Source: CAYZXT01 sp964482515 (GTDB lineage: Bacteria; Elusimicrobiota; Elusimicrobia; FEN-1173). From it: a stretch of 29,153 nt of DNA. Under the pieces are notes generated by a model, which had not been told where the DNA came from, did no database searches, and saw only the letters and a program-made list of their open reading frames with translations. Shown in pieces: positions 23,303 through 29,153 of the stretch. A program made the position numbers and the translations under genes. Location of the stretch: contig CAYZXT010000033.1 in NCBI GenBank assembly GCA_964482515.1, forward strand, positions 1-29,153, in the 5' to 3' direction. Position 1 is the stretch's first letter; the number at the start of each line of letters is the position of its first letter.

Positions 23303-25590
23303 ACGGCCTCCGGCTTTACGACCGTTTTTCCCGCGTCGCCCTCTGCCTCGCGCTGGCCTCATCCCCCGCGACGGGACTTTGGGCGGACGGAAACCAGGAC
23401 GTCCAGGTTTCGGGCCGCGTCAATTTCAACCAGGGCTCGCACCTTAAGAACGCCTACGCCATGGCGCTGGATGAATCGGGCCGCCGCCTTTTCGTGGGCG
23501 GCTATGGAAGCAACAACATCCTGGGGTGGGACCTGAACAAGCGCACGGTGATCGGCGAAGCGAAGGACAACATCACCCAACCTCACAACACGGTCTTCCA
23601 TCCGGGAAAGAAACGCCTCTTCGTTCTGTGCTACGACAAGAACAACAACTCCCTTCTGGTGAAATACGACAAGGACCTGAAAGAGATCAGCCGGGTCAAC
23701 CTCGGGTTCTACTCCTACTCGCTCCAGCTTTCCCCCGACGGAAACACGGCCTACGTCGGCGTGTTCGGCCGGATCCTGGCCGTGGACACCGAGAACGGAA
23801 CGGTATCGACCGTCGCCAACCTCCCCAACTATTATTATCCCTTCGGACTCAAACTGGACGGGAGCCGCAACCGGATCGTCGTGGCCGGAATGGGCTGGTA
23901 TACCGACGCCAACGGACAGTACGTGCTCCGCAGCGCGGTGCAAACCTTCGGCATGGACGGCACACCGGGGAGCACTTTGGTTTTGGGCGACAGCCTCTTC
24001 AGCATCGACGCCCTGATCGACGGCGACGACCTCTACGTCGCCAACACCGACGCCAACAGCATCCACGTGGTGAACCTGAACACAATGCAGATCGTGACGC
24101 AGATCGCCGGCGTCTCCTGCCCGCAGCGCCTTGTCCTGCACCCCACGCGCCGCAAGATCTATTGCATCGACAACTATCTGGACCGGTTCCACGTCATCGA
24201 CTGCAACACCAAGAAGCTTGAGAAGACGATTTTCCCCGGCGACGATCCGTCCAGCGTCGTCTTCGATTCCCACGGCCGCTGCTACACCGCCAACTTTTGG
24301 TCCAACGATGTCACGATCATCGACGCCGAGACCGACGAAGTCCTGGAACGCATCCCCCTGGCCGCCTCGTCCCCCCGAAACGTCCACGTGGACCGCCCCG
24401 GCAAGAAGATGTACGTGACCAACGGTTCCTCGAACGGCATCTTCGTCATGGACCTGGAGCGCGGAACGCTGGTGGACCAGCTGGTCATGCCGGACGGGGC
24501 CTACGGCGGACAGATGGCGATCCGCAACCATAAGCTTTTCGTGGTGGACCCTTGGCGCAACGGAGTGGCCGTCTATCCGCTCAACACCCACAACGCCGCC
24601 TTCCAGACCAGTTCGGCCGAAACGAACTTCATCCAGCTTTCCGGCGCCCACCCATCGGGCATCGCGGTGGGTCAGGACAACCAGATCTGCGTGCCCTTCG
24701 TGAAAGGCGACCGCGAGATGCTGGCCGTCATCGATTCCGTCAAGGAGACTGTGGAAAAGGAAATCGACCTCGGCGCGGGGCTGCAGACCGGAGAGATCGC
24801 GGTCAACCATAAAACCAAGCGCGCCTACGTGGCGGATTATTCCGGCGCCCGCGTGATGAGCGTCGACCTGAAGAAGAACGAATATCTGGGCAGCGTGGGC
24901 GTGGAGAGGCAGCCCACGGCCCTGGGGATCAATCCTCAAACCGGCCGGATTTATGTTTGCAACGCCGGGTCCAATTCGGTGGCCGTGCTGGAAGACGATC
25001 CTTTGGAGAACCTCGGATTCATCGACGTGGGACTGCGTCCCTCCAGCGTCGTCTTCCTCCCTTCCAAGGGGCGGGTCTACGTTCTGAACTCGGGCGAGGG
25101 AACGCTCTCCGTCATCAACGAGCTGACCCACAAAGTCGTGCACGTCCTGGCGTTGAACGCGAACGGAGAGTCCCTGTTCGCTGACGATGATTCCGAAGAG
25201 ATTTACGTGACCAACCCCGGCTCCGGACAGTTGGTGACGGTCAAAGACCGCTTCCGCATCTCCGCCCTCGACACCGGCGCGGACGCGGCCTTCAAGCTCC
25301 ACCAAACTTTCGGCTATCCGAACCCGGCCCGGGCCGGCGTCAACCCGGTCCTACGCGCCGAAGCGGGACTGGCGGATTCGGCCCATTTCGGGATTTATGA
25401 CGTCTCCGGGAACCTGGTCCAGGAAGTGAACATGCAGGAACCGCCCAAAGTGTCGAACGGGAAATACGCCTACGAATATACCTGGAACGTGAACGGCGTT
25501 TCCTCGGGCGTGTACCTGGTGAAGTTCCGCGCCAAGAAGGCGGGACAAAAAGACATCGAGAAAACCTTTAAAGTGGCGGTGCTGAAATGA
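23299..25590 (+). CDS. Secreted YVTN beta-propeller protein with C-terminal sorting-like domain
   Basis: A 763-residue exported protein. A signal peptide ends near GLWADG (about residue 30). Residues 50-660 hold many YVTN/lactonase-like propeller blades, among them KMYVTN (371-375), IYVTN (635-639), AYVADYSGARVMSVDL and IYVCNAGSNSVAVL, enough for two propellers. The last 90 residues start with YPNPA (673-677) and contain FGIYDVSGNLVQEV and GVYLVKFRAK, the pattern of type A type-IX-secretion or FlgD-like C-terminal domains. It overlaps both neighbours by four bases. Propellers of this kind serve as surface-layer or adhesion proteins in archaea and bacteria. Surface display through the adjacent PorV-like protein is inferred. 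No catalytic residues are evident. Confidence 0.87.
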   Translation: MNGLRLYDRFSRVALCLALASSPATGLWADGNQDVQVSGRVNFNQGSHLKNAYAMALDESGRRLFVGGYGSNNILGWDLNKRTVIGEAKDNITQPHNTVFHPGKKRLFVLCYDKNNNSLLVKYDKDLKEISRVNLGFYSYSLQLSPDGNTAYVGVFGRILAVDTENGTVSTVANLPNYYYPFGLKLDGSRNRIVVAGMGWYTDANGQYVLRSAVQTFGMDGTPGSTLVLGDSLFSIDALIDGDDLYVANTDANSIHVVNLNTMQIVTQIAGVSCPQRLVLHPTRRKIYCIDNYLDRFHVIDCNTKKLEKTIFPGDDPSSVVFDSHGRCYTANFWSNDVTIIDAETDEVLERIPLAASSPRNVHVDRPGKKMYVTNGSSNGIFVMDLERGTLVDQLVMPDGAYGGQMAIRNHKLFVVDPWRNGVAVYPLNTHNAAFQTSSAETNFIQLSGAHPSGIAVGQDNQICVPFVKGDREMLAVIDSVKETVEKEIDLGAGLQTGEIAVNHKTKRAYVADYSGARVMSVDLKKNEYLGSVGVERQPTALGINPQTGRIYVCNAGSNSVAVLEDDPLENLGFIDVGLRPSSVVFLPSKGRVYVLNSGEGTLSVINELTHKVVHVLALNANGESLFADDDSEEIYVTNPGSGQLVTVKDRFRISALDTGADAAFKLHQTFGYPNPARAGVNPVLRAEAGLADSAHFGIYDVSGNLVQEVNMQEPPKVSNGKYAYEYTWNVNGVSSGVYLVKFRAKKAGQKDIEKTFKVAVLK

Positions 25591-26534
25591 GGACTCCCGT
25601 GAAATTCGCGATCTCCCAGATGATGGCCGCCGGCTTGATTGCGTTGACGGCCTTCCCGGCCGCGGCCCAGGACACCGGCGCGGCCTTCCTGAAGATCGGC
25701 GTCGGCGCCCGCCCCCTGGCCATGGGATCGGCTTACTCGGCCCAGGCGGACGACGTCAGCGCCATCGGCTGGAACCCGGCGGGACTCGGCCGGATCAAGC
25801 AATCCGAGATCTCGGCCACGCACACGGAATGGCTTTCGGACTTGCAGTACGACTTCCTCGGCGCGGCCATGCCGACCAAACTCGGGACGATGGCCGTCAG
25901 CGCGCGCCGCCTTTCCCAGGGCGGACTGGAACGCCGCGACACTTCCGGCGCCCAGAGCGGCAGCTTCGGCGCGGCGGACACCGCCGCGACCTTCTCGTTG
26001 GCCCGTCCGCTCTCCGCCCGCGCCTCCGCCGGCCTGAACGTCACCTATATCCAGCAGCAGATCGACACGGCAAAGGCCACCGGGCTCGCCTTCGATCTCG
26101 GCGCGCAGGCGAAGGTCTCCTCCCGGGTTTCCTTGGGGGCGGCCGTGCAGAATTTGGGTTCAAGCATGAAATTCGTGAATGAGTCCTTCAACCTTCCCCT
26201 GACGGTCTCCGGCGGCGCCAGCGTCCTCGCCCTCAAGGGGTTCACCGTCGGCGCGGACCTCCGCCACGAAATCTACGCGGGCAAGACGGCCTTCAACCTC
26301 GGCACCGAATACGTCGCCTTCGACAGCCTGGCCCTCCGCGCGGGATACGAAACCTTCCTGCAGGGCGCCAAAACGGTTTCCAGCGCGAACCTCGGCAGCG
26401 GTTCCGTGGACCGGCTGGCCGGGCTCGGCTTCGGCATGGGGCTGAAGATCGCCCGGTATAATCTGGATTACGCGTTTCTCCCCCACGGCGACCTCGACGC
26501 CACCCACCACATCACCCTCAGCGCGAAATTCTAA
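25587..26534 (+). CDS. PorV/PorQ-family outer-membrane protein
   Basis: A 315-residue predicted outer-membrane barrel. The signal peptide ends in FPAAAQ. The mature N-terminus GAAFLKIGVGARPLAMGSAYSAQADDVSAIGWNPAGL is the family signature (given here as adjoining segments GAAFLKIGVGARPLAMGSA and DDVSAIGWNPAGL). Alternating strands follow, and the chain ends in ITLSAKF with a terminal Phe. Unlike the PorV-like protein of the minus-strand operon, it has no FlgD-type Ig domain at its end. The start overlaps the propeller gene stop by four bases. In Bacteroidota type IX secretion, PorV receives proteins with YPNP-type C-terminal domains. The adjacency to such a protein here suggests the same partnership, although no other type IX component is in the window. 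Confidence 0.87.
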   Translation: MRTPVKFAISQMMAAGLIALTAFPAAAQDTGAAFLKIGVGARPLAMGSAYSAQADDVSAIGWNPAGLGRIKQSEISATHTEWLSDLQYDFLGAAMPTKLGTMAVSARRLSQGGLERRDTSGAQSGSFGAADTAATFSLARPLSARASAGLNVTYIQQQIDTAKATGLAFDLGAQAKVSSRVSLGAAVQNLGSSMKFVNESFNLPLTVSGGASVLALKGFTVGADLRHEIYAGKTAFNLGTEYVAFDSLALRAGYETFLQGAKTVSSANLGSGSVDRLAGLGFGMGLKIARYNLDYAFLPHGDLDATHHITLSAKF

Positions 26535-26555
26535 AAATTTGTTAGATTAGTGGGG

Positions 26556-28343
26556 ATGAACTCCCCCTCTTCAAGTCACCCGCCGGACGCGGTTGCGCTC
26601 ATCCGTCCGTGGCGCGATTACCTTCTCCAGTTCCTGATCGCCGCCGCCGTCTTCCTCGTCTACGCCAACAGCCTCCACAACCCCTTCGTCTGGGACCATG
26701 AAGTCGTCATCGTCGAGAATCCCATCATCCGCAGCCTGCGCAACATCCCCCTCGCGTTCCAATACGACCTCTTCGGGAAACCGCTGACGAGCACGGGATA
26801 TTATCGTCCCCTCGGCGTACTCACCTATATGTTGGATTTCCATTTCTGGGAACTGAACCCGCTCGGGTATCATATCACCAGCATCTTCCTCCACGCGCTG
26901 ACCGCCGTCCTGTTCTTCCACTTCCTCCGGCGGATCGGCGTCCCGACGGCGGCGAACTTCCTGGCCTGTATTTTCTTCGCCGTCCATCCGGCGAACACGG
27001 AAACCGTGACCTACCTGTTCCGGGAAGATTCCTTGGCCGCCATTTTCAGCCTGGGATGTTTCCTGTGCTACCTGAACACGCGGGAGAAATCCGCCCGCTG
27101 GGCCGCGCCCGCGGTCGCCAGTTTCGCGCTCGCGCTGTTGTCCAAGGAGAGCGCGGTGATGCTGCCCTTCATCCTGGGCGTGGAAGCGTGGCTGAACCAT
27201 CGGGCGAATGTTTCCCGAAATGTCTCCGCGCAGAACCGCGCGCCCCGCTATTTGCTGCTCGCGCTCCTCGTGCTGGCCGCCGTTTATATCGGCGGGCGGC
27301 TGTTTCTCCTCTCCGCGTCGAACGAAGCGTCGCTCTCCACGATCCGCGCGGCCACCCATTGGGAACGGTTGTTGACGCTGCCGCGGATAGTCCTGACATA
27401 CCTCGGCCTGCTGGTCTTCCCGGTCAACCTGCACATGGAATACCTCTTCGTCACCAAAAGCGCCGGCCATCCGTCGGTCTGGCTCGGCGTTCCCGCGCTG
27501 CTGCTGTTGGCCGGCGCCTTCGCATGGCTTCTCTCCCGCTTTCCGCCGGAGGAAAGGCCGGAGCGCGACCGGCTGATCCTCTTCGCGGCCTGGTTCGTCC
27601 TCGGCCTCGCTCCCTTCACCCAAGTATTGGCGCCGCTGCACTCGACGCTCCTGGAGCATTGGGTTTATTTTCCCGGGATGGCTTTCTTGGCCATCGCCGC
27701 GTCTCTCGGGCAACGTTTATTCGATAAATATGAAAATCCGTTTCTGCGGAGCGGGCTCATCCTGCTGGCGGCCGGGCTCTTCGCGCACGACGTCCGCACA
27801 TCGGTGCTGCGCAACCGGGACTGGAGCGACCCGATGCGGCTCTACCAACACGACGTCGCGCTGGAACCGCGCAGCTTTTTGCTGCACAACAACCTGGGTG
27901 TGATGTATTTCCGCCAAGGCCGCCTGGCCGAAGCCAAGGAAGCCTTCCTGCGCGCCATCCGGGAAAGCCCCGGCGCCAAGTACGACGTGGCCTACAACAA
28001 CGTGGGCGTGATCTACGAAAATGAGGGGAGGATGGACGCGGCGGAATCCGCCTTCCGCCAGAGCATACTCCTCAACAACTACGAACTGGCCTACATTAAC
28101 CTGGCCCGGGTCTATTTGCGCACGAACCGCATCGCCGAGGCGCGTTCCGTCGCGGAGGAAGGCGCGGCGCGTTATCCGCTGAACGTGGAAATACGCTATT
28201 ACCTCGCCGCGACCTATTTTATCGACAAGGACTACGCCCGCGCCAAACCGCTGTTCGAAGCCGTGCAGAAGATGCACCCCGGTTTCCAAAAAACCACCGA
28301 CTACCTGCGGGAGCTGGACAGGATTCTCGCTCCGCCCCGATGA
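26556..28343 (+). CDS. TMTC-like multi-pass membrane protein with C-terminal TPRs
   Basis: A 595-residue inner-membrane protein of the GT-C-like family that includes eukaryotic TMTC O-mannosyltransferases and many bacterial relatives. The first helix (FLIAAAVFLVYANSL) is followed by the periplasmic motif NPFVWDHEVVIVENP; the Asp/Glu pair resembles the metal/donor site of GT-C enzymes. About ten more helices run to residue 410. Residues 430-590 contain TPRs, such as FLLHNNLGVMYFRQGRLAEAK and YDVAYNNVGVIYENEGRM. The ATG at 26556 gives this start; a GTG six bases upstream is possible. There is no good Shine-Dalgarno. It follows the PorV-like gene by 21 bases and may glycosylate exported proteins such as the propeller protein, but this is inference. 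Confidence 0.8.
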   Translation: MNSPSSSHPPDAVALIRPWRDYLLQFLIAAAVFLVYANSLHNPFVWDHEVVIVENPIIRSLRNIPLAFQYDLFGKPLTSTGYYRPLGVLTYMLDFHFWELNPLGYHITSIFLHALTAVLFFHFLRRIGVPTAANFLACIFFAVHPANTETVTYLFREDSLAAIFSLGCFLCYLNTREKSARWAAPAVASFALALLSKESAVMLPFILGVEAWLNHRANVSRNVSAQNRAPRYLLLALLVLAAVYIGGRLFLLSASNEASLSTIRAATHWERLLTLPRIVLTYLGLLVFPVNLHMEYLFVTKSAGHPSVWLGVPALLLLAGAFAWLLSRFPPEERPERDRLILFAAWFVLGLAPFTQVLAPLHSTLLEHWVYFPGMAFLAIAASLGQRLFDKYENPFLRSGLILLAAGLFAHDVRTSVLRNRDWSDPMRLYQHDVALEPRSFLLHNNLGVMYFRQGRLAEAKEAFLRAIRESPGAKYDVAYNNVGVIYENEGRMDAAESAFRQSILLNNYELAYINLARVYLRTNRIAEARSVAEEGAARYPLNVEIRYYLAATYFIDKDYARAKPLFEAVQKMHPGFQKTTDYLRELDRILAPPR

Positions 28344-29153
28344 AAACCCGCTTCACTATTTGGTTGGTTCCTTTTGCGGCCGCGGCCTTCGCCGCGGGGT
28401 TTACCGTTCCCTGCCGCGCCGCCGAAGCCTGGGACCGCGTGCAAAAGACGGGCGAATTGCGCTGGGGTGGAGACGACACGGGCGGCGCGCCCTATGTCTT
28501 CCCCGACCCGGACAATACCGGGCGCCGGATCGGTTTCGAAGTGGACATCTTGGAAGCCATCGGCAAAAGGCTTGGCGTGAAACCGCGGCTGGCCGTGGCG
28601 CCCTGGGACGAACTCGTGCCGGCGCTCCTCCGCGGCGATTCCGACGTCGCCTTCAACGGGATCGAGATCACGCAGGAGCGGCTGAAGGCCATCGACTTCA
28701 CCCGGCCCTACTATTTCTTTTCCGAGCAGATCACGGTCCGGCGGGGAGATCCGCGTTTCCGGACCTTCGAGGAGTTGCGCGGCCACCGCGTCGGCACCCT
28801 TTCCGCCTCCCTAGCCCAGACCCTCATGATGCGGGACGGAAAGATCACCCCGGTCCCCTATCCGTCGCCCGTCGAGGCGTACAGGGATCTGGAAGTGGGA
28901 CGCACCGACGCCGTGCTGATGGACCTCCCCATTGCCGCCTGGTACGCCGGCCCGAACCCGAAACTGGAAAACGTGGGAGAACCCGCGGGCGAAGGCATCT
29001 ACGCCGGAGGGCTGCGCAAGGATTCTCCGGTGCTACGCGCCAAGCTGGACGAAGCCATCCACGCCATCATCCAATCCGGCGAGCTTGAAGCGATCTACCG
29101 CCGATGGAACATGTGGACGCCCGTCCAGGAAAAACTCGCGCACAGCGGGGCGG
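28340..29153 (+). CDS. Family-3 solute-binding protein of an amino-acid ABC transporter, 3'-truncated
   Basis: The frame is open for 271 codons to the window edge with no stop. A signal peptide (LVPFAAAAFAAGFTVPCRA) precedes an SBP_bac_3 domain: RIGFEVDILEAIGKRLG, WDELVPALLRGDSDVAFNGI, ITQERLKAIDFTRPYYF, RTDAVLMDLPIAAWYAG and a final ELEAIYRRWNMW. The ligand is probably an amino acid or similar small polar solute, taken up into the cytoplasm. The ATG at 28340 overlaps the stop of the TMTC-like gene in an ATGA arrangement. The residues after the domain (WTPVQEKLAHSGA) continue without a stop, so this may be a fusion with the permease, a known arrangement in this family. The rest lies outside the window. 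Confidence 0.88.
   Translation, partial: MKTRFTIWLVPFAAAAFAAGFTVPCRAAEAWDRVQKTGELRWGGDDTGGAPYVFPDPDNTGRRIGFEVDILEAIGKRLGVKPRLAVAPWDELVPALLRGDSDVAFNGIEITQERLKAIDFTRPYYFFSEQITVRRGDPRFRTFEELRGHRVGTLSASLAQTLMMRDGKITPVPYPSPVEAYRDLEVGRTDAVLMDLPIAAWYAGPNPKLENVGEPAGEGIYAGGLRKDSPVLRAKLDEAIHAIIQSGELEAIYRRWNMWTPVQEKLAHSGA

Noticed and set aside
23359..25305. 648-codon minus-strand frame opposite the propeller gene
   Set aside because: Val/Asp/His/Gly-rich shadow of the YVTN repeats without motifs.
3363..26534. A complete type IX secretion system
   Set aside because: Only PorV-like proteins and sorting-like C-terminal domains are seen; SprA, PorU, PorT and GldKLMN equivalents are not in the window.
26542..26547. 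TTAGAT as a -10 box for a leaderless TMTC-like transcript
   Set aside because: No acceptable -35 box at 16-18 bases; the gene is more simply read from the upstream operon.

Overview
The window reads as a GC-rich chromosomal segment from a diderm (Gram-negative-type) bacterium. Signal peptides, two lipoproteins, outer-membrane barrels, an ExbB/ExbD/TonB set and an RND-TolC efflux system all require two membranes. PorV/PorQ-like proteins and FlgD-type Ig domains with FNP or YPNP motifs fit lineages such as Elusimicrobiota or FCB-like phyla. That placement is inference, because no phylogenetic marker gene is present. I saw no tRNA, rRNA, insertion sequence, integrase or CRISPR array.

Layout. 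(1) Positions 2-1350, plus strand: the 3' part of a 2-oxoacid:ferredoxin oxidoreductase beta subunit and a zinc-ribbon/CBS-pair protein, closed by a bidirectional terminator at 1411-1442. (2) 1461-3172, minus strand: a HAD phosphatase translationally coupled to a secreted protein of unknown function. (3) 3204-3357: a minus-strand terminator and a striking composite hairpin element. (4) 12171 down to 3363, minus strand: a tightly packed eight-gene operon encoding a 1011-residue periplasmic TPR protein, one TolQ/ExbB protein, two ExbD/TolR proteins, a TonB protein, an OmpA-like protein, an Ig/FlgD-domain secreted protein and a PorV-like outer-membrane protein. (5) 15491 down to 12286, minus strand: a secreted protein with Pro/Asp repeats and a Cys/His/Lys tail, followed by a large predicted outer-membrane barrel with two N-terminal stalk-like domains. 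A terminator-like hairpin lies inside the first codons of the barrel gene.

(6) 15785-22294, plus strand: a heavy-metal efflux cluster, probably for Cu(I)/Ag(I). It has a promoter overlapped by a perfect 12-bp palindrome, a small Cys-rich exported protein, CusC-, CusB- and CusA-like genes, and a free-standing metal-binding lipoprotein. (7) 22349-22604: a strong-looking promoter and a possible 56-residue ORF. (8) 22744 to the window end, plus strand: a sigma70-type promoter and a cyclic-di-GMP-I (GEMM-I) riboswitch in front of a run of stop/start-overlapping genes. These encode a small exported Ig/FlgD-type protein, a YVTN beta-propeller protein with a C-terminal sorting-like domain, and a PorV/PorQ-like protein. 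A TMTC-like multi-pass protein with TPRs and a family-3 solute-binding protein cut by the window edge follow.

The most interesting reading is that two envelope operons (3363-12171 and 22744-26534) share the pairing of FlgD-type Ig proteins with a PorV-like outer-membrane protein. One is wired to a proton-driven TolQ/TolR/TonB engine and the other to c-di-GMP through a riboswitch. Together they could form a c-di-GMP-responsive cell-surface display, adhesion or motility system. The individual domain calls come from sequence; the joint system is inference.
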